A stretch of DNA of 13,171 bases from JAJKIP01 sp040509055 (GCA_040509055.1 JBEVLT010000215.1:1-13171), one strand, 5' to 3'; shown: positions 7,184 through 13,171, counted from the first letter of the stretch. Notes: a model not told the origin generated them from the letters alone. Made by a program: numbers and translations.

Positions 7184-9232
7184 TTATCCTTTCTTAGCCA
7201 CCATCGTCAGTATCGTTCCCACACCAATCACCGGTTCTGCCGTATCGTCCAGCACTTCCACCAGCCATTTTACGATGCCTTTGGGAATGTCGTTCTCATC
7301 TTTGGGGTCCTGCGGCAGCTTTTCCCTGCAGGTAAACCGGATATGGATCTCCGCACCGGGATAGACCGGCTTGGTAAACCGCAGTTCGTCGATGCCGTAG
7401 TTCAGCAACACCGGGTTCTTTTCATAGCTGTCCACGAAGAGGCCGGCCGCCGCGCTCATGATAAAATAACCATGCGCCACCTGCTGCTCGAACATCGTCC
7501 CGGCAAAATCAGTGGTCTTGATATGCGCGTAAAAATGATCGCCGCTCAGGTCGGCAAACCGGTCGATATCTTCCGATGTAATCAGCCGTTTTTCCGTAAC
7601 CAGCTGGTCACCGATAACAAGCTCTTCAAAATATTTCCGGAACGGGTGCCTGCCGGGGTCCTTGCCCTTTGCATGCGGCTGGAATACATTGGTCACTTCG
7701 GTGATCATGGTGGGCGAACCCTGCAATGCCACGCGCTGCATATAATGCTTTACCCCGCGCACACCACCCATTTCTTCGCCGCCGCCGGCCCGGCCCGGGC
7801 CCCCGTGCACCAGCAGCGGCAGGGGCGAACCATGACCCGTACTCTCTTTGGCACATTCCGCATTCAGTACCAGGATGCGCCCATGGTGCGTAGCCGCACC
7901 CAGCACATAGCTGCGGGCGGTTTTCCCACTGGCTGTCACGATGGAGCTGCAGAGGCTGCCTTTCCCTTTTTTACTTAATTCGATGGCTTCATCCAGGCCT
8001 TTGTACGGCATGATGGTGCTGACCGGGCCAAACGCTTCCACTTCATGCGGCTCTGTGGAAGCAAAAGGTCGTTCGTTCAGCAGCAATAACGGTGAAAGAA
8101 AAGCGCCTTTCTCCGCGTCGGCATCCACCACCTCCACGCTGTCCAGCGAACCGTAAAGCACCTGCGAAGAAGCGAGTATTTTTTTTACCTGGTTCCGTAC
8201 CTCTTCGCGCTGGCCCTGCCCGGCCAGTGATCCCATCTTCACTTTTTCATGCAGCGGATTGCCGATCGTGGTCTGCGACAGCGAAGTGGCAATCGCTTTC
8301 CAGGTATCTTCCATTTTGCCCGCTGGCACAAAGATGCGGCGGATAGCCGTGCACTTCTGGCCGGCCTTGGCCGTCATTTCTTTGCGTATTTCTTTTACAA
8401 AAAGATCCCACTCCGGCATGCCCGGCTCCACGTCTTCGCCCAGCACGATGCAATTGAGCGAATCGGCTTCCATATTGAATGGCACACTTTCCGCCAGGAT
8501 CCGCGGGTGCGATTTCAGCTGCAGCCCTGTAGATGCCGATCCCGTAAACGTAACCACGTCCTGCGAACCGACATGATCCAGCAGGTCGCCGGCAGAGCCG
8601 CAGACCAGCTGCAAAGCGCCTTCGGGCAAAATACCTGATGCAATGATTTCTTTCACCACGGCTTCGGTGAGAAAGGAAGTGATCGTAGCCGGCTTCACGA
8701 TGGCCGGCATACCGGCCAGCAGGTTCACCGCTATCTTTTCCAGCATACCCCACACCGGGAAGTTGAAGGCATTGATATGAATGGCCACGCCCTCTTTGGG
8801 CACCAGGATATGCGTGCCCATAAACGTGTTTGCCTTTCCGAAGCTGTGGCTCTCGCCGTCCAGGCAAAAAGTTTCGTCCGGGAATTTCCTGCGCAGCGAA
8901 GCATTGGCAAACAGGTTGCCGATGCCCCCTTCGATGTCGATCCAGCTATCGGCCCGGGTAGCACCCGTCTGGTAACTGATGCGGTAAAAAGGATCGAGGT
9001 AGTTACGCAGGTGCAGCGCCAGCGCTTTCAGCATGTTGCCCCGCTCGTGAAAGCTCATTTTTCGCAGCGCCGGGTTCCCGGTTTGCCGGGCATAGTCCAC
9101 GATGGCTTTAAAGTCCAGGCCTTTGGTAGTAGCCGATGCTATCGGTTCGCCGGTCACGGCATGGTACAGCGTTTGGCCGTCCCCGTCACCGGTGATCCAG
9201 TTGCCCGTAATATAATTCTGTAATTTTTCCAT
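7184..9232 (-). CDS. paaZ: bifunctional oxepin-CoA hydrolase / 3-oxo-5,6-dehydrosuberyl-CoA semialdehyde dehydrogenase PaaZ
   Basis: A 682-residue two-domain protein matching PaaZ of aerobic phenylacetate degradation. There the C-terminal hydratase opens the oxepin-CoA ring and the N-terminal NADP-dependent aldehyde dehydrogenase oxidises the resulting aldehyde. Seen in the dehydrogenase part (about 1-510): NAFNFPVWG 154-162, KPAT 180-183, TFTGSASTG 228-236, general base E255 (FNMEADSLN), and nucleophile C294 (AGQKCTAIRR). Seen in the MaoC/hotdog part (about 530-680): FADLSGDHFYAH with D561 and H566, then HGYFIMSAAAGLF. These catalytic positions nearly equal the E. coli numbering, so both activities should be intact. 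No paaABCDE, paaG or paaJ genes are adjacent; the enzyme may feed on products made from genes elsewhere. The ATG at 9232 gives the family's usual N-terminus. Confidence 0.93.
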   Translation of the reverse strand: MEKLQNYITGNWITGDGDGQTLYHAVTGEPIASATTKGLDFKAIVDYARQTGNPALRKMSFHERGNMLKALALHLRNYLDPFYRISYQTGATRADSWIDIEGGIGNLFANASLRRKFPDETFCLDGESHSFGKANTFMGTHILVPKEGVAIHINAFNFPVWGMLEKIAVNLLAGMPAIVKPATITSFLTEAVVKEIIASGILPEGALQLVCGSAGDLLDHVGSQDVVTFTGSASTGLQLKSHPRILAESVPFNMEADSLNCIVLGEDVEPGMPEWDLFVKEIRKEMTAKAGQKCTAIRRIFVPAGKMEDTWKAIATSLSQTTIGNPLHEKVKMGSLAGQGQREEVRNQVKKILASSQVLYGSLDSVEVVDADAEKGAFLSPLLLLNERPFASTEPHEVEAFGPVSTIMPYKGLDEAIELSKKGKGSLCSSIVTASGKTARSYVLGAATHHGRILVLNAECAKESTGHGSPLPLLVHGGPGRAGGGEEMGGVRGVKHYMQRVALQGSPTMITEVTNVFQPHAKGKDPGRHPFRKYFEELVIGDQLVTEKRLITSEDIDRFADLSGDHFYAHIKTTDFAGTMFEQQVAHGYFIMSAAAGLFVDSYEKNPVLLNYGIDELRFTKPVYPGAEIHIRFTCREKLPQDPKDENDIPKGIVKWLVEVLDDTAEPVIGVGTILTMVAKKG

Positions 9233-9326
9233 CTGGCAGCTTCTTTTTTAGGACAACGAAATTACCTGAAAACGCCAAATGGCCCTGCTAAATGATTTTC
9301 ATCAGCCCGGCTACGGGCAGGCCGGC

Positions 9327-9334
9327 TATCTTTG
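9327..9334 (+). promoter_or_regulatory. promoter -7 box TATCTTTG for the lipoprotein gene
   Basis: TATCTTTG is an exact TAnnTTTG match 25 nt before the ATG at 9360, giving an expected leader of about 20 nt. No -33 TTTG is visible at about 19 nt upstream. The box is embedded in inverted repeats: GCCGGC 9321-9326 and 9334-9339 flank it, and its last five bases belong to a perfect 14-bp palindrome. Confidence 0.5.
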
Positions 9335-9343
9335 CCGGCAAAG
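9330..9343. repeat. 14-bp perfect palindrome overlapping the lipoprotein promoter
   Basis: CTTTGCCGGCAAAG equals its own reverse complement over all 14 bases. It overlaps the end of the -7 box and the expected transcription start of the lipoprotein gene, inside the 127-bp gap divergent to paaZ. The placement is what a dimeric repressor site would have, but no regulator gene is nearby. The core TTTGCCGGCA also occurs just before the GH3 gene. Confidence 0.5.
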
Positions 9344-9359
9344 CTCATTCCTGAACAAT

Positions 9360-9824
9360 ATGAAGCAACCAATCGTCTTTTTTCTTGCCATAGCTGTAGT
9401 ATTCATTGCTGCATGCGGCGATGCGGACAAAGCCCGCGGCAATGCCGTGGTGAAAACAAAGGCCGACACCCTGCTGGACGAGGTAAACGATGGTCATAAT
9501 ATTGGCATGGCCAGGATGGGGCAGCTTACCCGCACCCGCCAGGAAGCTGTGCGCCTGCTCGATTCGCTGGCCCTGCTGCCGGCCAAGGCGCAAGCCGCCG
9601 CCGCACCCCATACTGCAAAACTGGAAAACCTGCTGCAGGAGCTGAACTATGCAGAGTTTGCCATGGACAAATGGATGAGCGAGTTCAGGTGGGATTCTGC
9701 TTTTGCTACTACGCAGGGCAGAATCAGCTACCTGGAAACGGAAAAAGAGAAAGTGGCAAATGTAAAGGAAGCAATACTCCAAAGCCTGCAGCATGCCGAC
9801 TCGCTGCTGAAGAAAAGGCTCTAA
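9360..9824 (+). CDS. small lipoprotein of unknown function (helical, Bacteroidota type)
   Basis: A 154-residue protein with a lipoprotein signal: basic start MKQ, hydrophobic run 5-18 and lipobox I-A-A-C at 16-19, so the mature lipidated protein begins at C19. The next residues G-D-A-D are acidic, which in some Bacteroidota accompanies surface export, though no exact export motif is met. The rest is charged and predicted helical, with AMDKWMSEF 101-109 and ISYLETEKEKVANVKEAIL 122-140. This layout resembles short Bacteroidota lipoproteins often labelled 'viral A-type inclusion protein', a name without functional meaning. I chose ATG 9360 because the frame upstream (to 9279) would bury the signal peptide and run through the promoter. 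Its 3' end overlaps the convergent gene by 4 nt. Function unknown. Confidence 0.75.
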   Translation: MKQPIVFFLAIAVVFIAACGDADKARGNAVVKTKADTLLDEVNDGHNIGMARMGQLTRTRQEAVRLLDSLALLPAKAQAAAAPHTAKLENLLQELNYAEFAMDKWMSEFRWDSAFATTQGRISYLETEKEKVANVKEAILQSLQHADSLLKKRL

Positions 9825-10300
9825 ATATGAACCGGTACTACACCGAACTGGCGCAGGTGATGCAGGGCATGCTTGTGCAGTAGCTGCACGTTCTCTTCGA
9901 AATTGAGATCGCCGAAAAAGGGATTGCGCGTCGTAAGAATGGGATTTTTCTCGAAGGCTTCAAAGAAATAAATGAGCTCCTGCTGCAAGGCTCCGATGGC
10001 TCCCTGCACGGTCCTGTAGCGCAGCAGAGCCGGCTCTTCCCGCAGCAGCGGGTTTTTTGTATTTTCCTTAAATGGCTTATCGCTCATCATGAATTCCCGC
10101 ATCCGCTGCAGGTTTTCTGCCGGTGTAAGGATGGTATCGAACTTCAAATGGCCGCTGGCATTGCGCACCGCATCGCCGGCAAAATGTTCGATCATTTGCT
10201 GAACGTTCATCTTGCCCCACCGGGGCGGCGTAGCAGGATCTAATTGTTGTAAATACCTGATAAGCTTTGTTCGCAGAAAATTTTCCTTTTCAAAACTCAT
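9821..10300 (-). CDS. DinB-like / DUF1569 family small protein
   Basis: A 159-residue cytosolic protein. Seen: WGKMNVQQMIEHF 28-40 with H39; TPAENLQRMREFMMSDKPFKEN 59-80; NPFFGDLNFEENVQLL 126-141; and HKHALHHLRQFGV 142-154, which contains an H-x3-H (H144, H148). One early histidine in an M-x-x-x-x-H helix and a late HxxxH are the metal-ligand layout of DinB-like four-helix bundles, and the motifs fit the DUF1569 subgroup as I remember it. That family is thought to include metal-dependent thiol transferases, but no substrate can be given here. I chose ATG 10298-10300; an earlier in-frame ATG at 10372 lies inside the adk terminator. It reads toward paaZ on the same strand, with the opposing lipoprotein gene in between. 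Confidence 0.7.
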   Translation of the reverse strand: MSFEKENFLRTKLIRYLQQLDPATPPRWGKMNVQQMIEHFAGDAVRNASGHLKFDTILTPAENLQRMREFMMSDKPFKENTKNPLLREEPALLRYRTVQGAIGALQQELIYFFEAFEKNPILTTRNPFFGDLNFEENVQLLHKHALHHLRQFGVVPVHI

Positions 10301-10317
10301 TCGGTGAAATTGACCTG

Positions 10318-10349
10318 CAATTTTACAAAAACGATTCCGGCCAAACAAA
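10318..10349 (-). promoter_or_regulatory. candidate promoter for the DinB-like gene
   Basis: On the minus strand, TTTG (10349-10346) is followed after 20 nt by TAAAATTG (10325-10318), a TAnnTTTG match with one mismatch, 17 nt before the ATG at 10300. The TTTG is also the T-rich tail of the adk terminator, so termination of one gene and initiation of the next share bases. Confidence 0.4.
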
Positions 10350-10373
10350 ATGCCCCGGTCCGGCCGGGGCATT
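10346..10373 (-). terminator. intrinsic terminator after adk
   Basis: A perfect 10-bp GC-rich stem AATGCCCCGG (10349-10358) / CCGGGGCATT (10364-10373) with a 5-nt loop. Read on the minus strand it is followed by TTTTGTTTGG, giving a short interrupted T tract. It lies about 20 bp beyond the adk stop and separates adk from the DinB-like gene. Confidence 0.8.
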
Positions 10374-10392
10374 GCTATAAATTATGGCAGGG

Positions 10393-10971
10393 TTAGTCCA
10401 CCTTGCTGTCGATATGTTCTGCCAGGCGTGCAAAAACGTCATCCACCAGCCCCATCCCGTCTACATTGATCACTTTATTGACTTTGGCATAATGGGCGGC
10501 CACGGGCAGCGTCTCGTTCTTGTATACTTCCTGCCGTTTCCGCTGAATGGTTTCGTCGGCATCGTCGCTGCGGCCGGATGTCTTACCGCGGTTGACAAGC
10601 CGGGCAATAAGTTCGTCTTCGTCCACCTCCAGGAAAAGTACCAGGCCGATCTCCGATTCTTTTTGCTGCAGCAGGGCATCCAGCGCATCCGCCTGTGCTT
10701 CCGTGCGGGGAAACCCGTCGAACAAAAATCCTTTTGCATCAGGGTTGGTTTCCAGTTCCGAACGGATCATCCCGATCACGACAGCGTCGGGCACCAGCTG
10801 GCCTTTATCGATATACGCCTCGGCTTCCAGGCCCAGCGGTGTTTTCAACCGGCGCTCTTTTCGCAGCAGATCACCTGTGGACAAATGCAGGAGCCCGTAT
10901 TTTTCTACCAGTTTTTGCGATTGGGTGCCTTTTCCGCTACCGGGAGGACCAAAAAGTATCAAATTAAACAT
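10393..10971 (-). CDS. adk: adenylate kinase (short-LID form)
   Basis: A 192-residue adenylate kinase, the enzyme that equilibrates ATP + AMP with 2 ADP in the cytoplasm. Seen: P-loop GPPGSGKGT 8-16; the AMP-binding HLSTGDLLR 29-37; DGFPRT 85-90; and a short LID NRGKTSGRSDD 127-137 with R134, followed by IQRKR 142-146. The LID lacks the long, often zinc-binding insertion found in 210-220-residue forms, so this is the short type usual in Bacteroidota. I chose ATG 10969-10971, which puts the P-loop at the normal place. The open frame continues upstream to 11178, but that extension would run through the promoter and into the msrB start. It is divergent from msrB, with a strong terminator downstream. 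Confidence 0.95.
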   Translation of the reverse strand: MFNLILFGPPGSGKGTQSQKLVEKYGLLHLSTGDLLRKERRLKTPLGLEAEAYIDKGQLVPDAVVIGMIRSELETNPDAKGFLFDGFPRTEAQADALDALLQQKESEIGLVLFLEVDEDELIARLVNRGKTSGRSDDADETIQRKRQEVYKNETLPVAAHYAKVNKVINVDGMGLVDDVFARLAEHIDSKVD

Positions 10972-10998
10972 AAGCCTTATATTAGCCTTGGTAAAAAA

Positions 10999-11006
10999 CA
11001 AATATA
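10999..11006 (-). promoter_or_regulatory. adk promoter -7 box TATATTTG
   Basis: On the minus strand this is an exact TAnnTTTG match ending 27 nt before the adk ATG. The expected -33 region holds a T-rich stretch (TGTTTTTAG) rather than an exact TTTG. It supports the 10971 start of adk, because a longer protein would have to start upstream of this box. Confidence 0.55.
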
Positions 11007-11082
11007 CTGTAACAGCCGCTAAAAACAGGATCATGGCGTAAGTTTTGACTCCGGTGGCAGGAATCAATAGCTTGTTAAGAAC

Positions 11083-11092
11083 GCCGGCCGGC
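11083..11092. repeat. 10-bp palindrome GCCGGCCGGC upstream of msrB
   Basis: GCCGGCCGGC is its own reverse complement. It lies 23 nt before the msrB -7 box, touching the place where the -33 element would be. No -33 consensus is visible there. It could be an operator, or a chance event in GC-rich DNA. Confidence 0.35.
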
Positions 11093-11115
11093 AAACCGGG
11101 TGAACCAGCCTGCCG

Positions 11116-11123
11116 TACATTTG
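11116..11123 (+). promoter_or_regulatory. msrB promoter -7 box TACATTTG
   Basis: An exact TAnnTTTG match ending 11 nt before the msrB ATG at 11135, implying a leader of only a few bases. No clear -33 TTTG is at the usual distance. With the adk box reading the other way, the 163-bp gap 10972-11134 is a divergent promoter region. Confidence 0.5.
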
Positions 11124-11134
11124 TTATATAAACG

Positions 11135-11713
11135 ATGCGGATGATAAAATATATCGTGATCCTGGCAGGAGCAGCCATGCTGCAGCAATGCAGTTATTCC
11201 CAATCCAATCCTTCAAACAAAACGGAAAAAATGGACAGCACAGCACAAAATGCCGGCAGGAACAACCCGGTTTACTCCAATACGGACAGCTCCAAAGTAG
11301 AGCTGACAGAGAGTGAATGGAAAAAAATATTGCCGGAAGACGTGTATTATATCGCCCGCCAGAAGGGCACGGAACGGCCCTGGACCAGCAAGTATGAAAG
11401 TTTCTCGGAAGCGGGTACCTATTACTGCGCGGCCTGCGGCAACCCCCTGTTCAAAAGCGACACCAAGTTCGAGAGCGGCTGCGGCTGGCCCAGCTTTTAC
11501 GAGCCGATCAGCAAAGGCAGCATCATTTACACACCCGATCATACGCATGGGATGAACAGGACCGAAGTGCAATGCGGCCGCTGCAAAGCACACCTGGGCC
11601 ATGTATTCGATGACGGCCCGCCGCCCACCGGTCTGCGCTATTGCATCAACGGGGTGGTACTGGATTTTACAAAAGCAAAAGAAGCAGAAAAGAAATACAA
11701 CGCGCAGCCGTAG
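11135..11713 (+). CDS. msrB: peptide-methionine (R)-S-oxide reductase MsrB, exported
   Basis: A 192-residue MsrB, which reduces the R form of methionine sulfoxide in proteins. Seen: EWKKILPEDVYYIARQKGTERPW 61-83; zinc ligands C98/C101 (CAAC) and C147/C150 (CGRC); SGCGWPSFYEPI with the likely resolving cysteine C116; HTHGMNRTEVQCGRCKAHLGHVFDDGP; and the nucleophile C170 in GLRYCING. All key residues are present. The first ~20 residues are a hydrophobic export signal ending L-Q-Q-C at 16-19, followed by a low-complexity linker to about residue 55. This suggests a periplasmic, possibly lipid-anchored enzyme for envelope repair. The residue before the cysteine is Q rather than the usual G/A/S, so lipidation is not certain. 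It has its own promoter and terminator and is a single-gene unit. Confidence 0.93.
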   Translation: MRMIKYIVILAGAAMLQQCSYSQSNPSNKTEKMDSTAQNAGRNNPVYSNTDSSKVELTESEWKKILPEDVYYIARQKGTERPWTSKYESFSEAGTYYCAACGNPLFKSDTKFESGCGWPSFYEPISKGSIIYTPDHTHGMNRTEVQCGRCKAHLGHVFDDGPPPTGLRYCINGVVLDFTKAKEAEKKYNAQP

Positions 11714-11733
11714 CCTGCACCAACTATATCCGC

Positions 11734-11765
11734 AATAACCCTCCTGGCACGAGGGTTATTTTTTT
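11734..11765 (+). terminator. intrinsic terminator after msrB
   Basis: A perfect 10-bp stem AATAACCCTC (11734-11743) / GAGGGTTATT (11751-11760) with a 7-nt loop, running directly into T7 (11759-11765). It is 20 bp beyond the msrB stop. The reverse reading lacks a T tract, so it acts on + only. Confidence 0.9.
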
Positions 11766-11829
11766 GTCCCTGCTTCCGCCGGTCATCATTTCCTGCCCGG
11801 CTAAATAGCCTGTTACCCCGCAATAATGT

Positions 11830-11837
11830 TATTTTTG
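11830..11837 (+). promoter_or_regulatory. aminotransferase promoter -7 box TATTTTTG
   Basis: An exact TAnnTTTG match that ends only 4 nt before the ATG at 11842. Transcription starting at the normal distance would begin at or next to the start codon, giving a leaderless mRNA. No -33 TTTG is visible. Confidence 0.5.
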
Positions 11838-11841
11838 CAGC

Positions 11842-13101
11842 ATGAAACTGTCGCACCTGTCCGAAACATTGATTGGATCTGAAATTGTCAAACTTGGTGG
11901 TGAAATACGCGAAAAAATCCGCCAGGGAGAGCGCATATATAATTTTACGGTAGGCGATTTCGATCCCGCCATCTTCCCCATTCCCAAAGAAATGGAAGAT
12001 GCCATCGTGGAGGCATACCGGGCTCATTTTACCAACTACCCGGCGGCGGAAGGAAACCTGGACCTGCGCGAGGCGGTACTGTCGTTTACCAAAGACACAG
12101 AGGGCCTCGATTACGGCATCAACGAGGTATTGGTCGCCTCCGGCGGGCGCCCCCTGATCTATGCCACCTTCAGGGCCATCTGCGATAAAGGCGATAAAGT
12201 GATCTATGCCGTGCCCAGCTGGAACAACAATCATTACACGCATTTCGTCGGCGGCGAACATATCGTCATCGAAGCCAGTGCCGCAAACAACTTCATGCCC
12301 TCGGCCGGCGATTTGCGCCCGCATATCGGGCAGGCTACGCTGATCGCCCTGTGCTCGCCGCAAAACCCTACGGGCACTACCTTCAAAAAGGAGGACCTGG
12401 AAGCGATCTGCGACCTGGTGATCGAAGAAAACAAGCGGCGCGGCGACAATGAAAAGAAACTCTATGTGATGTATGACCAGATGTACTGGCATCTCACCTA
12501 TGGCGATATCAAACATTACGATCCGGTATCGCTGCGGCCGGCCATGCGCGACTATACCATCTTTATCGATGCGGTCAGCAAAGTATTTGCCGCTACCGGC
12601 GTGCGGGTAGGCTGGAGCTTTGGCCCCGCTACCGTGATCAGCAAAATGAAGGCGATCCTCACCCACCTCGGTGCCTGGGCGCCGATGGCAGAGCAAAAGG
12701 CGATTGCGAAATTCCTGGGCAACCGCGAAGCCATTGCCGGCTATTTATCGCATTTCAGAAGCGAGATCGAAGAACGGCTGCAGCGCATCTATGAAGGTTT
12801 TATGCAGCTGAAAAGCGAAGGCCTGCCCGTGGATGCCATTACCCCGGAAGCCGCCATTTACCTGACCATCAGCATCGACCTCGTGGGCAAAAAAACCAGG
12901 GACGGCAACGTGCTCGGTAATCAAAGCGAGGTAACGGCGTATATACTCGACGAGGCCAAGCTGGCCATAGTACCTTTTTATGCGTTTGGTGCCAGCCGCA
13001 ATTCATCCTGGTACCGGCTCAGCGTGGGCACCTGCAATAAAGACCATATCGGTGAAATGATTGAAAAATTGCGAAGCGCGTTACAACAGCTAAGCGCATA
13101 G
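11842..13101 (+). CDS. PLP-dependent class I/II aminotransferase (aspartate aminotransferase fold)
   Basis: A 419-residue fold-type I aminotransferase. Seen: VGDFDP 37-42; the phosphate-binding SGGRP 100-104; the aromatic ring-stacking W127 in VPSWNNN; NPTG with N175; YDQMY with D212 and Y215; the PLP lysine K247 in DAVSKVFAATGVRVGW, with R255 binding phosphate; and the C-terminal substrate arginine R392 in WYRLSVG. All cofactor and carboxylate-binding residues are intact. The family includes aspartate, aromatic and other transaminases, and the amino-acid preference cannot be read reliably; aspartate-like is the best guess. It is a single-gene unit between two strong terminators. The ATG at 11842 gives a normal N-terminal arm, and the -7 box sits almost on top of it. 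No biosynthetic partner gene is adjacent. Confidence 0.9.
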   Translation: MKLSHLSETLIGSEIVKLGGEIREKIRQGERIYNFTVGDFDPAIFPIPKEMEDAIVEAYRAHFTNYPAAEGNLDLREAVLSFTKDTEGLDYGINEVLVASGGRPLIYATFRAICDKGDKVIYAVPSWNNNHYTHFVGGEHIVIEASAANNFMPSAGDLRPHIGQATLIALCSPQNPTGTTFKKEDLEAICDLVIEENKRRGDNEKKLYVMYDQMYWHLTYGDIKHYDPVSLRPAMRDYTIFIDAVSKVFAATGVRVGWSFGPATVISKMKAILTHLGAWAPMAEQKAIAKFLGNREAIAGYLSHFRSEIEERLQRIYEGFMQLKSEGLPVDAITPEAAIYLTISIDLVGKKTRDGNVLGNQSEVTAYILDEAKLAIVPFYAFGASRNSSWYRLSVGTCNKDHIGEMIEKLRSALQQLSA

Positions 13102-13135
13102 TTACCCTCGGTTAAGAGAACATGCAACTCCTATA

Positions 13136-13171
13136 AAATAGCTGCACGGCTTCTGTGCAGCTATTTCTTTT
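13136..13171 (+). terminator. intrinsic terminator after the aminotransferase gene
   Basis: A perfect 12-bp stem AAATAGCTGCAC (13136-13147) / GTGCAGCTATTT (13155-13166) with a 7-nt loop, followed by CTTTT to the window edge. It is 34 bp beyond the aminotransferase stop. Confidence 0.88.

Noticed and set aside
9279..9359. 27-codon extension of the small lipoprotein
   Set aside because: It would place the signal peptide inside the protein and translate across the -7 box and palindrome; ATG 9360 gives a standard lipoprotein start.
10301..10372. 24-codon extension of the DinB-like protein from an ATG at 10372
   Set aside because: That ATG lies inside the stem of the adk terminator and the extension looks unlike the family; ATG 10300 fits the first helix.
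10972..11178. 69-codon upstream extension of adk, including a hydrophobic stretch
   Set aside because: It would run through the adk -7 box and overlap the divergent msrB start, and adenylate kinases normally begin 7 residues before the P-loop, as the 10971 start does.
11638..12696. 352-codon open frame antisense to the aminotransferase
   Set aside because: Shadow of the aminotransferase; it also runs across the msrB terminator and aminotransferase promoter.
1..13171. tRNA, rRNA, CRISPR, transposon, prophage or toxin-antitoxin locus
   Set aside because: No repeat-spacer pattern, terminal inverted repeats, transposase or integrase motifs, or tRNA T-arm sequence were found on either strand by reading.

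Overview
This 13.2-kb window looks like ordinary chromosomal (core and accessory metabolic) DNA from a member of the Bacteroidota, most likely a Chitinophagaceae-type organism. That assignment is inference. It rests on repeated TAnnTTTG promoter boxes (the Bacteroidota -7 element), the lack of clear Shine-Dalgarno sequences before start codons, a short-LID adenylate kinase, a DUF3667 zinc-ribbon membrane protein, and small lipoproteins of types common in that phylum. Base composition is about even, with GC-rich third codon positions; these produce many long antisense shadow frames. I see no phage, transposon, CRISPR, tRNA or rRNA signature.

Layout. 1-231 (+) is the C-terminal end of a probable SurA/PPIase-type periplasmic protein. 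340-1290 (-) is metF, divergent from lptB (1390-2214, +). lptB is followed by a GH3-family acyl-adenylating enzyme (2263-3771), a DUF3667 zinc-ribbon membrane protein starting 2 nt after the GH3 stop (3774-4616), and fabG (4632-5387), all on + and probably co-transcribed. Convergent to these, on -, are an AlkA-like DNA glycosylase (5472-6104), an enoyl-CoA hydratase/isomerase-family protein (6168-6923) and paaZ (7184-9232). Divergent from paaZ is a small lipoprotein gene (9360-9824, +), whose end overlaps by 4 nt a convergent small DinB/DUF1569-like gene (9821-10300, -). Upstream of that, on -, lies adk (10393-10971), separated by a strong terminator. Divergent from adk is a lipoprotein-type msrB (11135-11713, +). 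A terminator follows, then a class I/II aminotransferase (11842-13101, +), closed by another strong terminator at the window edge.

How the genes relate. The window mixes one-carbon/methionine metabolism (metF), envelope biogenesis (lptB, PPIase), fatty-acyl metabolism (fabG, the hydratase-family protein, PaaZ), nucleotide homeostasis (adk) and repair (glycosylase, MsrB). PaaZ and the hydratase-family protein both act on CoA thioesters and lie on the same strand, but the rest of the phenylacetate pathway is not here. No multi-gene novel system is evident.

The most interesting signals are regulatory. Exact TAnnTTTG boxes lie only 4-11 nt before the start codons of metF, lptB, msrB and the aminotransferase, with a near-match before the GH3 gene, implying leaderless or near-leaderless mRNAs. 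A perfect 14-bp palindrome sits on the promoter of the lipoprotein gene, and a terminator tail appears to double as a -33 element.
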